NCBI GenBank assembly: GCA_944320405.1
Contig: CALUHI010000010.1
Location: 1 to 64,000, forward strand
Length of the DNA stretch: 64,000 nucleotides
Direction of reading: 5' to 3'
Origin: an uncultured Eggerthellaceae bacterium
GTDB taxonomy: Bacteria > Actinomycetota > Coriobacteriia > Coriobacteriales > Eggerthellaceae
The notes under the pieces are model-generated. The model saw only the letters and a program-made list of their open reading frames with translations. It made no database searches and was not told where the DNA came from. Positions 43,420-52,382 of the stretch are shown here, piece after piece (within the stretch, counting starts at the first letter, position 1; each line of letters begins with the position of its first letter). The position numbers and the translations under genes are program-made.

Positions 43420-44262
43420 ATGGCTGATCAGAAGGAAGAGAAAGTGGTGTTCCAGCGCCCGCACTCCCTTTTGCCTGTCGTGACCAATTACTGCCCCGGC
43501 TGCACGCATGGCATCGTGAACCGCCTGGTGGCCGAGGTCATCGACGAGCTTGGCATCGAAGGCGACACCGTCGGCATCGCGCCGGTGGGTTGCTCGGTCA
43601 TGGCGTACAACTTCTTTGGCTGCGACATGATCGAGGCTGCGCATGGTCGCGCTCCCGCGGTTGCCACGGGCGTCAAGCGCGTTCATCCTGAAAACATCGT
43701 GTTCGCCTACCAGGGCGACGGCGACCTCGCCAGCATCGGCATGGCCGAGACGGTCCATGCGGCGACGCGTGGCGAGAACATCACCGTCATCTTTATCAAC
43801 AACGCGATCTACGGCATGACGGGCGGTCAGATGGCGCCTACCAGCCTGCCGAACCAGGTCACGCAGACCAGCCCCTACGGCCGCGACGTTGAGACCGCGG
43901 GGTATCCCATCCGCGTGTGCGAGCTGCTCAGCACGCTCGATGGCGTCGCGTACCTGGAGCGCGTGACGGTCGACAGCCCCAAGAACGTCCGCAAGGCGAA
44001 GAAGGCCATCAAGAAGGCTTTCGAGACGCAGCGTGACGGCCTGGGCTACTCGCTCGTCGAGGTTGTGGCAACGTGCCCGACCAACTGGGGCATGACCCCG
44101 CAGCAGGCCTTCGCCTGGATGCGCGAGAACATGCTGCCGTACTATCCGCTGGGCGTTTACAAGGACGTCGTGGCTGACGGCTTCGCAAATGCTGCGGAAG
44201 CCGCTTCCGCCCGTTCCGCAGAATGCCCCATCGCCCATCCGAGCGAAGGAGGGGAGGCGTAA
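43420..44262 (+). CDS. 2-oxoacid:ferredoxin oxidoreductase, beta (thiamine diphosphate) subunit
   Basis: 280 residues. NYCPGCTHGIVNRL near 20 carries cluster-ligand cysteines; YQGDGDLASIG and NNAIYGMTGGQM form the thiamine diphosphate/Mg site. AAGGAG upstream. It binds the substrate-derived hydroxyalkyl intermediate. The final 25 residues are an Ala-rich tail. Confidence 0.94.
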   Translation: MADQKEEKVVFQRPHSLLPVVTNYCPGCTHGIVNRLVAEVIDELGIEGDTVGIAPVGCSVMAYNFFGCDMIEAAHGRAPAVATGVKRVHPENIVFAYQGDGDLASIGMAETVHAATRGENITVIFINNAIYGMTGGQMAPTSLPNQVTQTSPYGRDVETAGYPIRVCELLSTLDGVAYLERVTVDSPKNVRKAKKAIKKAFETQRDGLGYSLVEVVATCPTNWGMTPQQAFAWMRENMLPYYPLGVYKDVVADGFANAAEAASARSAECPIAHPSEGGEA

Positions 44263-44799
44263 ATGAGCAACACGCTTAACGTGGTCCTCGCCGGCTTCGG
44301 CGGCCAGGGCCTGCTGTTCGCCGGCAAGCTCATCGCGTACTGCGGCCTCATCGAAGACCGCCACGTGTCGTGGCTGCCGTCCTACGGCCCCGAGATGCGC
44401 GGCGGCACCGCTAACTGCAGCGTGTGCCTGTCCGATGAGCCCATCGGCAGCCCGCTCGTGCTGAACCCGGATGCGCTGATCGCCATGAACCAGCCCTCCA
44501 TCGACAAGTTCGCGCCCGTCGTGACCGATGGCGGCGTGATCGTTGCCGACATGACGCTCATCGGCAGCGTTCCAGAGGCGCCGCAGGCGACCACCATCCA
44601 GCTTCCCGCCACGCAGATGGCAGAGGATGCCGGGTTCAAGCAGCTGGCCAACATCATCTGCGCTGGCCGCCTGTGGGCAGAAACGCATTTCTGCGAAGAA
44701 GAGACGCTCTTCAAAGCCATGGAGAAGTGCGTGCCCGCCCGCAAGGCCCAGATGCTTGAGCTGAACAAGCAGGCCCTCCACATCGGAATGAACGCCTAA
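44263..44799 (+). CDS. 2-oxoacid:ferredoxin oxidoreductase, gamma subunit
   Basis: 178 residues; starts immediately after the beta stop. Motifs LAGFGGQGLLFAGKLI, SYGPEMRGGTANC and the C-terminal helix EETLFKAMEK match the CoA-binding gamma domain. Last gene of the complex, followed by a 13-bp stem terminator. Confidence 0.94.
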   Translation: MSNTLNVVLAGFGGQGLLFAGKLIAYCGLIEDRHVSWLPSYGPEMRGGTANCSVCLSDEPIGSPLVLNPDALIAMNQPSIDKFAPVVTDGGVIVADMTLIGSVPEAPQATTIQLPATQMAEDAGFKQLANIICAGRLWAETHFCEEETLFKAMEKCVPARKAQMLELNKQALHIGMNA

Positions 44800-44834
44800 A
44801 TGAGAAAAAGGGACAGTCGCTTTTTCTCATTTTC
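44798..44834 (+). terminator. terminator after the oxidoreductase operon
   Basis: AAATGAGAAAAAG (44798-44810) pairs with CTTTTTCTCATTT (44820-44832), loop GGACAGTCG. The stem is A/T-rich but perfect over 13 bp. Confidence 0.7.
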
Positions 44835-44858
44835 GCGTGCAGTTGAAAGGAATGTCTG

Positions 44859-45419
44859 ATGCCCGAAGAAGAGCAGGAGCTCCACGAGATCGGCGAGCGC
44901 ATCAAGGGTTTGCGCGAGGCGTGCGAAGTATCCATTGAGGACATGGCGGCCGAGCTGGAAGTTCCCGTCGAAACCTACGTGAAGTGGGAGGAGACGGGTG
45001 CTGACGTGCCCATCTCGGCGATTTACCATATGGCGCGCGAGTTTGGCGTCGAGTTCACCGAGATCCTTACTGGCACTGCGGCCAAGCTCGACACCTACCA
45101 TGTGGTCCGTCGCGGCGAAGGCAAAGAGGTTGACCGCTATCCTGGTTACCACTACGACGACATGGCCTGGCGTTTCGCTGACAAGATCATGCAGCCGCTT
45201 TTGGTCGTGCTTGATCCGTCCGACGAGCCGGCGAAGCTGGTCACGCATCGCGGCCAGGAGTTCAACTTCGTCATCGAAGGCTCCATCACCGTGGTTTTCG
45301 ACGACAAGGAGATCGTCCTGAACCAGTGGGACAGCATCTACTTCAACCCGATGCACCCCCACGGCCAGCGCTGCCATGGCGACAAGGTGGCCAAATTCAT
45401 TACCATCATCGCAGAATAG
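44859..45419 (+). CDS. XRE-cupin transcriptional regulator B
   Basis: 186 residues; GAAAGGAA upstream. Helix-turn-helix at 12-62 (RIKGLREACEVSIEDMAAEL), cupin barrel at 115-185 (HRGQEFNFVIEGSITVVFDDK ... MHPHGQRC). Same architecture and length as regulator A; precedes acyl-CoA synthetase B. Probably senses a fatty or aromatic acid or CoA ester (inference). Confidence 0.87.
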   Translation: MPEEEQELHEIGERIKGLREACEVSIEDMAAELEVPVETYVKWEETGADVPISAIYHMAREFGVEFTEILTGTAAKLDTYHVVRRGEGKEVDRYPGYHYDDMAWRFADKIMQPLLVVLDPSDEPAKLVTHRGQEFNFVIEGSITVVFDDKEIVLNQWDSIYFNPMHPHGQRCHGDKVAKFITIIAE

Positions 45420-45423
45420 GTCC

Positions 45424-45482
45424 GTTCCGACGGCCTGCCGGCCGTCGGAACTGCTCGACGCTTCTCGCTGACTTAGCGAACG
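45424..45482. repeat. dispersed structured repeat, short copy
   Basis: Same 11-bp hairpin as at 34621 (loop CTGCCG) followed by the same closing TCTCGCTGACTTAGCGAACG, without the large internal stem. Lies between regulator B and acyl-CoA synthetase B. Confidence 0.7.
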
Positions 45483-45516
45483 TCATGTATGTTTGTTTTT
45501 CTTGAAAAGGTGCAAA

Positions 45517-47190
45517 GTGGATCACATTCTGAAGAAATATTGCCCGCGCATCGAGTTCGACTCGTACGAGGACTTCTACGAGAACTTCCGAATCGACATT
45601 CCCGAGGTGTTCAACTTTGGGTTCGACGTTGTGGATGAGTGGGCTCGCGTCGAGCCTGATAAGAAGGCGCTCGTGTGGTGCGACGACCACGGTCATGAGC
45701 ATACGTTCACCTTCCTGGAAATCTCCCAGTTGTCCAACAAGGCAGCCAACGCCTTCCGCAAGCTGGGCATCGGCAAGGGAGACGTTGTCATGATGATCCT
45801 GCGCCGTCGCTGGGAATACTGGGTGTGCGCCACTGCGCTGCACAAGCTGGGCGCCACCATCATCCCCGCATCGCTCCAGCTCACGAAAAAGGACATCATT
45901 TACCGTGCGGCAAGCGCCGAGGTCAAAATGATGATCTGCGTCGAAGACGCCTACGTTGTCGAACAGACTGAAGAGGCGCTGCCTGAATCGCCCACCATCA
46001 AGGACAAGATCATTGTGGCGGGGCACCGCGAGGGCTGGCATTCGTTCGATGACCTCATCGCCGGCGAAAGCGACGAATTCGAGCGCCCGACGGGTGATGA
46101 AGGCGTGACCAGCAAAGACACCATGCTCATCTACTTCACGTCTGGCACGACCGGCATGGCGAAGGCTGTGTGCCATAATTTCGCGCACCCGTTGGGGCAC
46201 ATCCTCACCGCGAAGTACTGGCAGCAGGTGCAGGAGAACAGGCTGCACATGAGCGTGACCGACAGCGGCTGGGCAAAGTTCGGCTGGGGCAAGATCTACG
46301 GCCAATGGATCTGCGGCGCCACCGTGTTCTGCTACGACATGGACAAATTCATCCCCACCAAGCTTTTGCAGCACATGCAGGACTACAAGCTCACCACGTT
46401 CTGCGCGCCTCCCACCATGTACCGCTTCATGCTGCAGGAAGACGTCGCGTCGTACGACTTGTCGAGCATTCAGAACTTCGCGACGGCGGGCGAGCCGCTC
46501 AACCCCGAGGTCACCATCGCTTGGGAGCGTTTGACGGGCAAGAAGATCCGCGAGGGTTTCGGACAGACTGAGGGCCCCGTGCTTCTGGCAACCTACCCGT
46601 GGCTCGAGCCGCGTCCGGGCTCCATGGGCAAGCCTTCGCCGCTGCTGAACATCAAGCTTCTGGACGAAGCAGGCAACGAGGTTCCTGACGGCGAAGAGGG
46701 CGCGATCTGCGTCACTCACCTGAAGGACGCTTACCCGCCGGGCTTGTTCGTCGGCTACTTCCACGACGAGCAGCGCACGCAGGACGCCCTGGGAGGGGAG
46801 TGCTACAACCTGCATGACATGGCGTGGCGCGATTCCGACGGCTACTGCTTCTTCGTTGGCCGCAACGACGACGTCATCAAGTGCTCTGGCTACCGCATCG
46901 GCCCCTTCGAGGTTGAAAGCGCGCTGATCGAGCACCCGGCGGTTGTCGAGTGCGCCGTCACGGCGGCACCCGACCCCATCCGCGGCAAAGTCGTCAAGGC
47001 CACCATCGTTCTCGCACGCGGCTACGAGCCGTCCGATGAACTCGTCAAAGAGCTCCAGAACCACGTGAAGCACACCACGGCGCCATACAAGTACCCACGC
47101 ATCGTGGAGTTCGTTGACGAGCTTCCCAAGACCATCGGTGGCAAGATCAAGCGCAAGCTGATCCGCAACCAAGACGGCATCGAGGATTAA
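45517..47190 (+). CDS. AMP-forming acyl-CoA synthetase B
   Basis: 557 residues from GTG 45517 (AAAAGG 7 bases upstream); the frame extends to 45493 without a binding site. YFTSGTTGMAKAV, FATAGEPLNPE, REGFGQTEGPVL and DDVIKCSGYRIGPFEVE mark the adenylate-forming family, with lysine in TIGGKIKRK. Clearly a paralogue of synthetase A, but different enough to suggest another substrate. Stop overlaps birA start (TAATG). Confidence 0.92.
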   Translation: MDHILKKYCPRIEFDSYEDFYENFRIDIPEVFNFGFDVVDEWARVEPDKKALVWCDDHGHEHTFTFLEISQLSNKAANAFRKLGIGKGDVVMMILRRRWEYWVCATALHKLGATIIPASLQLTKKDIIYRAASAEVKMMICVEDAYVVEQTEEALPESPTIKDKIIVAGHREGWHSFDDLIAGESDEFERPTGDEGVTSKDTMLIYFTSGTTGMAKAVCHNFAHPLGHILTAKYWQQVQENRLHMSVTDSGWAKFGWGKIYGQWICGATVFCYDMDKFIPTKLLQHMQDYKLTTFCAPPTMYRFMLQEDVASYDLSSIQNFATAGEPLNPEVTIAWERLTGKKIREGFGQTEGPVLLATYPWLEPRPGSMGKPSPLLNIKLLDEAGNEVPDGEEGAICVTHLKDAYPPGLFVGYFHDEQRTQDALGGECYNLHDMAWRDSDGYCFFVGRNDDVIKCSGYRIGPFEVESALIEHPAVVECAVTAAPDPIRGKVVKATIVLARGYEPSDELVKELQNHVKHTTAPYKYPRIVEFVDELPKTIGGKIKRKLIRNQDGIED

Positions 47191-48050
47191 TGAATTCGTC
47201 TATGGATGATGCTCCCGAACAGGCCGGCAGGACGTTTGGTTCTGCCGGCTTTTCCTCATCAAGCATCGCATCGCTTCTGAAAAACCAAGCTGTCTATGAT
47301 GTCCGCGTGCTCGATTCCGTTGATTCCACCAATTCGTTTGCTCGCAACCTTGCACATGAGGGAGCGCCCGAAGGTACGGTTGTCATTGCCGAGGAGCAGA
47401 CGAAGGGCCGGGGGAGACGTGGGCATTCGTTTCATTCGCCTGCCGGCACGGGGCTGTACATGAGCATCGTCTTGCGACCGTCTATCGCACCGTTCCAAGC
47501 GTATCTTCTTACCTGCATGGCAGCAGTTGCGGTTTCGCGTGCCGCTGATCGTGTGTGCGGTTGCAGAACATCCATCAAATGGATCAACGATGTGTTCCTT
47601 GGTCAACGGAAGATCGCCGGCATCCTTACCGAAGGATCGTCCCGCTCCGATGGCGAGCGTTTCGAATATGCGATTGTGGGGATGGGAGTGAACGTTTCGG
47701 ATCCCGCTGAAGGGTGGCCTGACGACGTGTTGAACCGCGCGGGTTCGCTTGGCGTGGATTCAACTACGTGCGACGTTCGCGGTGTTCTGGCGGCTGCGAT
47801 TCTCGATGAGTTCTGGCGTCTCTACGAAAAGCTTCCGGAAGATACCTTCCATGAAGAATATCGCGACCGCTGCTTCGTTTTGGGATCCCCAGTCTCGGTT
47901 TCAACGGACGGCGGCATTCTGAGCGGTGTTGCCGTGGATCTTGACGATGAATACCGCCTTGTTGTGGAAACGCCCGAAGGGGAGCTCCGTGCATTTTCGA
48001 ACGGCGAACGTCTGGATGCCGCAGCCTTCGATCTCGTCAAGGAGAGCTAA
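47190..48050 (+). CDS. birA: biotin--[acetyl-CoA-carboxylase] ligase
   Basis: 286 residues. DSTNSFA, the biotin-AMP loop GRGRRGHSFHSP (family GRGRxGRxW), KWINDVFLGQRKIAGIL and VGMGVNV are intact; a C-terminal SH3-like cap follows. There is no N-terminal DNA-binding domain, so this is a class I ligase without repressor function. Attaches biotin to carboxylases. Confidence 0.95.
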   Translation: MNSSMDDAPEQAGRTFGSAGFSSSSIASLLKNQAVYDVRVLDSVDSTNSFARNLAHEGAPEGTVVIAEEQTKGRGRRGHSFHSPAGTGLYMSIVLRPSIAPFQAYLLTCMAAVAVSRAADRVCGCRTSIKWINDVFLGQRKIAGILTEGSSRSDGERFEYAIVGMGVNVSDPAEGWPDDVLNRAGSLGVDSTTCDVRGVLAAAILDEFWRLYEKLPEDTFHEEYRDRCFVLGSPVSVSTDGGILSGVAVDLDDEYRLVVETPEGELRAFSNGERLDAAAFDLVKES

Positions 48051-48055
48051 ACATT

Positions 48056-48138
48056 CCTCCCATGTGAACTCCTCCATCATGGGCGCGTTGTCCGCTGCCT
48101 TTCTTGAACGCTGCATGGTAAGTTCAAGAAGTGGGAGG
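48056..48138. other. predicted structured RNA segment downstream of birA
   Basis: Outer pair CCTCCCA (48056-48062) with TGGGAGG (48132-48138) and inner pair TTCTTGAAC (48101-48109) with GTTCAAGAA (48122-48130). No T tail. Function unknown. Confidence 0.35.
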
Positions 48139-48208
48139 CGGATCTGTATTCGCGTCTCTGAATTTGTTTAGCTCGCAGCTAATGAATTTGCTAGGCGTTT
48201 CTCCTATC

Positions 48209-48227
48209 GTTGAAACATCGTTTCAAC
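48209..48227. promoter_or_regulatory. palindrome upstream of the FxLYD gene
   Basis: GTTGAAAC-ATC-GTTTCAAC, 8-bp arms, 22 bases before the start codon; candidate operator. Confidence 0.45.
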
Positions 48228-48248
48228 ATTCGTTAAGGAGGGCGTCAC

Positions 48249-48821
48249 ATGGCTCAGAACTTCCAGCAGCAACCCAACGATCCTAATCAGCAGGGATTTC
48301 CGCCCCAGCCGCCGTATGGTCAGCCGCAGCAGCAGTACATGCCGCAACAGGCTCCGAAGAAGCCCGTTTACAAGAAATGGTGGTTCTGGTTGATCATTGT
48401 CGTCGTTGTCGTAGCGATTGCGGGCGGTGCCGCTGGTTCGGGTGGAAACAGCGCGAAGGAACCTGCCCCGGTGCAAGACGCCGCTACTTCCCAGCAAGAT
48501 AGCTCTTCCGAGGCAGCGTCTTCAAATACAGACGCTGCTCAAGAGCCTGCTTCGGACTACACGATTGCAGACGAAACGTTCGTTGACAACGGGTATGGCT
48601 CATATTCCGTGACGGGCACGTTCACTAATACGTCTGGCAAGGAGATGAGCTACGTTCAGATCTCCTATCGCATGCTCGATGAAGATGGCGCTCAGGTTGG
48701 AACCGCTTGGGCGAACACCAACAATCTTCCCGACGGGTCTGCGTGGAAGTTCGATGCCATGTATTTCGATTCCGACGCCGCGCCAGCGTCCTTCCAGCTG
48801 GCTGAGGTGACTGGGTTCTAA
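48249..48821 (+). CDS. membrane-anchored FxLYD-domain protein
   Basis: 190 residues; TAAGGAGGGC upstream. Cytoplasmic Gln/Pro-rich N-terminus (residues 1-40), one membrane segment (WWFWLIIVVVVVAIAGG), a low-complexity Ser/Ala linker, and a C-terminal FxLYD-type beta domain (YSVTGTFTNTSGKEMSYVQI). Such proteins face the cell surface; function unknown. Confidence 0.75.
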   Translation: MAQNFQQQPNDPNQQGFPPQPPYGQPQQQYMPQQAPKKPVYKKWWFWLIIVVVVVAIAGGAAGSGGNSAKEPAPVQDAATSQQDSSSEAASSNTDAAQEPASDYTIADETFVDNGYGSYSVTGTFTNTSGKEMSYVQISYRMLDEDGAQVGTAWANTNNLPDGSAWKFDAMYFDSDAAPASFQLAEVTGF

Positions 48822-48896
48822 GAATTTAGTGCTGCATACGTTCGGCATGATACGATGCAGAAACACGTCAAACGCAGAAAGAGAAGGAAACGCAGG

Positions 48897-49316
48897 GTGA
48901 AGGAGCCTTTGACAGAAGAGCTGCTAGACGAGCTGTTGGAGGCTCCCAGCCCTGCTGCGTTCATGGATGCTCATCCAGCTGCAAATCGCACGCTCTCTGA
49001 ATACCTCAACGAGCTGCTTGCCCAGAAAGGGCTCGAGCGGGCAGACATCATCCATGCGGCAGACCTCAACGAAACGTACGGGTATCAGATATTCATGGGG
49101 CAGCGAAAGCCTAGCCGCAACAAAGTGCTGCAGATCGTATTCGCCATGGGCCTTGATTTGAGGGAGGCGAATCGTGCGTTGAAAGCTGCAGGAGTCAACG
49201 AGTTGTATTGCAAGAACCGCCGCGATGCCATCATCATCTTTTGCCTGACGCACGGCTGCTCGCTTCAGCAGGTCAACGAAGAGCTCTACCGGTTCAAAGA
49301 AGACACCATCTGTTAG
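48897..49316 (+). CDS. regulator-like protein, XRE-type helices
   Basis: 139 residues if read from GTG 48897 (AGAAGGAAAC upstream). An ATG at 48855 would add a poly-basic stretch that is probably untranslated leader. The segment DIIHAADLNETYGYQIFMGQ and NKVLQIVFAMGLDLREANRAL resembles a helix-turn-helix domain; the C-terminus reads AIIIFCLTHGCSLQQVNEEL. Directly upstream of the kinase gene, so perhaps part of the same signalling unit. Confidence 0.6.
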   Translation: MKEPLTEELLDELLEAPSPAAFMDAHPAANRTLSEYLNELLAQKGLERADIIHAADLNETYGYQIFMGQRKPSRNKVLQIVFAMGLDLREANRALKAAGVNELYCKNRRDAIIIFCLTHGCSLQQVNEELYRFKEDTIC

Positions 49317-49364
49317 GCGGTTCGCCTAGCTTCCCAAATCGCACCTTCTGTTACCATGCTGTTC

Positions 49365-50567
49365 ATGGCTGATGAACTGGAAGCATATCTTGACACGCTT
49401 GAGCGGGGGTCCCGCTATCATGTCGAGCGCGTGATCAAGACCGAACCATCAGGGTCAACCGAAATCGTCTCGCTGGAAAGTTCTGAGACCGCGCAAGGCG
49501 ACCTCTTCATCCGCAAGCGCTTCAATTCAGACTCGGGGCTCGGTGCAGCGTACCAGCGCATATGGGAGGCGCAGCGAGAGGGGAGACGATTCAACCACCT
49601 TCCTCGCGTGCGCGAATGCTATTCGACCGGGCAAGAACTCGTGGTTGTTTCCGACTACGTTCAGGGCGAGACGCTTGCAGAGGTCGGGTATCGTTGCGAT
49701 CCGTCGCCGGAACTTGCGGCCGACATTTTCCCGCGTTTGTGCGACGCAGTCAGCGAACTGCACCAGTCGTTCGATCCGCCCCTCATTCACCGTGATCTCA
49801 AACCCTCCAACGTGATCCTTTCCTATGGCTCGCTCACGCTGATCGACTTCGGCATTGCGCGCACCTTCGATGAGAGTGCTGATGCCGACACGCATCGGTT
49901 CGGCACCCGCGCTTATGCGCCGCCCGAACAGTTCGGCTACGGCCAGACCGACGTGAGGTCCGACGTGTACGCATTGGGCCTGCTTCTGTTCTACCTGCTG
50001 ACTGAAAAGACACCGGACGCCGATGCGCGCAAGGCGGAATGGCGGGTCTCTGGCGTACCCGAGGGGTTGCGCCAGGTGATCGCGCGGGCCACCTCGTTCG
50101 ATCCGGCTGACAGGTATCCAAGCGCCGATGAGCTCAAGAATGCGTTTCTTGAAGCCTATTGCTACAAGGCTCCGGTGCCTCTGCGCGCTCCGCGGCCTGT
50201 GCGCGCCGTTGCTGAAAGCCTGCGAAGTTTCTTGGTGAACGTGCCAAGGCCGCTTGGCGTCGTGTGGAATGTCGTGGTGCTCTTTGTGCTGGGCGTCTTG
50301 CTGGTTGCAACAATAAACAGCGTTATCGACCCTCTCCCTGAATCGGCGGGGTACAGCGCCCCGTTGTGGTTGCGCGCCATAGCCTATGCGCTGATGTTTC
50401 TTCTCATGTTCGTGCCCACCGCCATCATGGTGTGCGACCGCAGGCCGTTGAGGCGTTTCGTCAAGCCTTTCAGAACGGTTCCACTTACCCGCCAGATCGG
50501 GGCCTGCGTGGCGGCGATTCTTGTCGGGCTCGTCGCAGTGGGCGTCTGCACGGTCTTCTTCCCGTAA
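49365..50567 (+). CDS. membrane Ser/Thr protein kinase
   Basis: 400 residues from ATG 49365 (ATG 49356 is equally possible; neither has a clear binding site). Kinase domain at residues 20-260: catalytic loop HRDLKPSNV, DFGIART metal loop, GTRAYAPPEQF and DVYALGLLL. The glycine loop is short (PSGSTEIV) and the lysine lies in FIRKRF. Three hydrophobic segments follow (about 298-395), so the kinase is cytoplasmic and tethered by its C-terminus; no PASTA repeats. Confidence 0.87.
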   Translation: MADELEAYLDTLERGSRYHVERVIKTEPSGSTEIVSLESSETAQGDLFIRKRFNSDSGLGAAYQRIWEAQREGRRFNHLPRVRECYSTGQELVVVSDYVQGETLAEVGYRCDPSPELAADIFPRLCDAVSELHQSFDPPLIHRDLKPSNVILSYGSLTLIDFGIARTFDESADADTHRFGTRAYAPPEQFGYGQTDVRSDVYALGLLLFYLLTEKTPDADARKAEWRVSGVPEGLRQVIARATSFDPADRYPSADELKNAFLEAYCYKAPVPLRAPRPVRAVAESLRSFLVNVPRPLGVVWNVVVLFVLGVLLVATINSVIDPLPESAGYSAPLWLRAIAYALMFLLMFVPTAIMVCDRRPLRRFVKPFRTVPLTRQIGACVAAILVGLVAVGVCTVFFP

Positions 50568-50679
50568 AGAGCCTCGGGGCAGCATGCGGTGGCCATCGTG
50601 TTGCGATGACGTAGCCTGAGGGCGCGCGTACTCCTGTTACAATGCTGAGAAAGACATCGAATCTAGCAGAGGGGATGCC

Positions 50680-51498
50680 ATGCTGCCCTATTTCCGCACG
50701 TACGCTTTCGTCGCCTACATCGTGGGCGTTGCCGCACCGGTCTTGCTGATCACCGGCCTTTCGTGGATTCTCGACTTTTACGTCGTCTCAACGCTTCCGG
50801 GGCTCATCTCGGCCATCTTGCTGATGATCATCAGCCTTCTTACCGCGAAGAAAATCGTCACGGGCATGGCGGATCGCAAGACGTCCGAGATGCTTTCGCT
50901 GTACAACGACAAGTGCGACCCCCAGGCGTTCGTCGACGCTTCGCAAACCGTCGTGCGCGAGATGCGCCCGCCGTATGACGAGACTGCTTCCTGGTACCTT
51001 TCGTTCTACGCCCTTGCCCTTGACGACCTGGGCAAGCGCGAAGAAGCGGTGCGGATTGGCCAGGCCATGCTCTCCAGTGCCCAGATGGCGCAGGATCCCA
51101 AGGTCAAAGCAGCGTTGCTGGTGAACATCGACCCTTTGGTGCAGCGTCTGTTCGGCGTTCAGCAGGCGCTCGACGTCGTCGTGCAAGGGCAGGAAGTCCT
51201 GGCTGGGTCGACCGACCCCGACGATCTCAACCGCGTGAGCTTCCTGAAATGGGAGCAGGGGATTCTTGAAGCCATCCGCGACGGCAACGACGCCGTGCTG
51301 ATCGAGCGTTTTTCCGGCATTCGCATGTCTACCGGCCATCCCATGCGCATCCGCGTGTCCTATGCGCTTTTGGAGGCAAGCGTGCGCAAGTCGCGTGGCG
51401 AAAAGGGCAAAGAGCGCGAATGCCTTGAGTTCGTGGTTGCCAATGGCGGCAAGCTGCCCGCCGTGGGTCTCGCGCAAGAGCGCTTGAAGGAGCTGTAA
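50680..51498 (+). CDS. membrane protein with TPR-like helical domain
   Basis: 272 residues; GAGGGG 6 bases upstream. Two membrane segments in the first 58 residues, then a soluble all-helical region with repeat-like pairs (YALALDDLGKREEAVRIGQA) suggesting TPR motifs. No named family. Lies 112 bases after the kinase gene. Confidence 0.65.
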   Translation: MLPYFRTYAFVAYIVGVAAPVLLITGLSWILDFYVVSTLPGLISAILLMIISLLTAKKIVTGMADRKTSEMLSLYNDKCDPQAFVDASQTVVREMRPPYDETASWYLSFYALALDDLGKREEAVRIGQAMLSSAQMAQDPKVKAALLVNIDPLVQRLFGVQQALDVVVQGQEVLAGSTDPDDLNRVSFLKWEQGILEAIRDGNDAVLIERFSGIRMSTGHPMRIRVSYALLEASVRKSRGEKGKERECLEFVVANGGKLPAVGLAQERLKEL

Positions 51499-51563
51499 CG
51501 GCACCGCTGCGGGTTCTGCCGCATAATGCGGTGCCGGCATATTGTTCGGAGGAAGGGGTTGCC

Positions 51564-52382
51564 ATGGGCATTCTCGCCGCGTATGCCGTTCCGCACCCGC
51601 CGCTTATCGTCCCTTCGGTGGGGAGGGGCGAAGAGCGTGCAATACAGGCAACGATCGACGCGTACCAAGAAGTGGCGCGCCGCATCGCCTGTCACAAGCC
51701 AGATACCGTGATCGTCTCCAGTCCGCATGCGCCGTTCTATCGAGATTGCTTCTTCGCTGCTACAGGTGCTCGGGCTCACGGGGACATGCGCCGCTTCGGC
51801 GTGTTCGATGAGGGCATCGACGCGCTTCACGATGAAGAATTCTCCGCGCTGCTGTTGAGGTGTGCGCGTGAGCGCGGCATTCCAGCCGTGGGCGACGCCG
51901 CGTACGGCGCCGAGCTTGATCATGCTACGTACGTGCCATTGCATTTCATCGATGCCGAGCTGTCCGGCTATCGACTCGTGCGCGTCGGGCTTTCTCTTTT
52001 GAGTCCGCAGGAGCATTTCGAGTTTGGAAAGGCAATTTCTTATTGCGCCGATGAGCTGGGGCGGCGCTGCGTCTATGTAGCGAGCGGCGATCTTTCGCAC
52101 AGGCTCAAAGTCGACGGTCCGTACGGATTCGCTCCTGAAGGTCCGCAATTCGATGCGCAGATTTGCGACATCTTCTTGACGGGCGACCTTGACAGGTTGT
52201 TCAGCTTCGATGAGGGCTTCTGCGATGCGGCAGCGGAATGCGGATTGCGATCGTTCCAGATCATGGCCGGCGCGCTGGACGGTTTGGATTGGACTCATGA
52301 GCTGCTTAGCTACGAGGGACCGTTTGGCGTTGGGTACGGCGTTGTGGCGTTCGAGGTTCAGGGGGTGCGCGATGGTCGATAG
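51564..52382 (+). CDS. AmmeMemoRadiSam system protein B (MEMO1/dioxygenase-like)
   Basis: 272 residues from ATG 51564 (GGAGGAAGGGG upstream). AYAVPHPPLIVPSVG, SSPHAPFYRD, DHATYVPLHFI and ASGDLSHRL give the class III extradiol-dioxygenase-like metal site seen in LigB/MEMO proteins. In some members the N-terminal AMMECR1 domain is fused; here it is the next, overlapping gene. Confidence 0.85.
   Translation: MGILAAYAVPHPPLIVPSVGRGEERAIQATIDAYQEVARRIACHKPDTVIVSSPHAPFYRDCFFAATGARAHGDMRRFGVFDEGIDALHDEEFSALLLRCARERGIPAVGDAAYGAELDHATYVPLHFIDAELSGYRLVRVGLSLLSPQEHFEFGKAISYCADELGRRCVYVASGDLSHRLKVDGPYGFAPEGPQFDAQICDIFLTGDLDRLFSFDEGFCDAAAECGLRSFQIMAGALDGLDWTHELLSYEGPFGVGYGVVAFEVQGVRDGR

Noticed and set aside
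47901-48116. Minus-strand frame of 71 codons at the end of birA
   Set aside because: It is mostly antisense to conserved birA sequence, lacks a good binding site, and matches no family; treated as a shadow.
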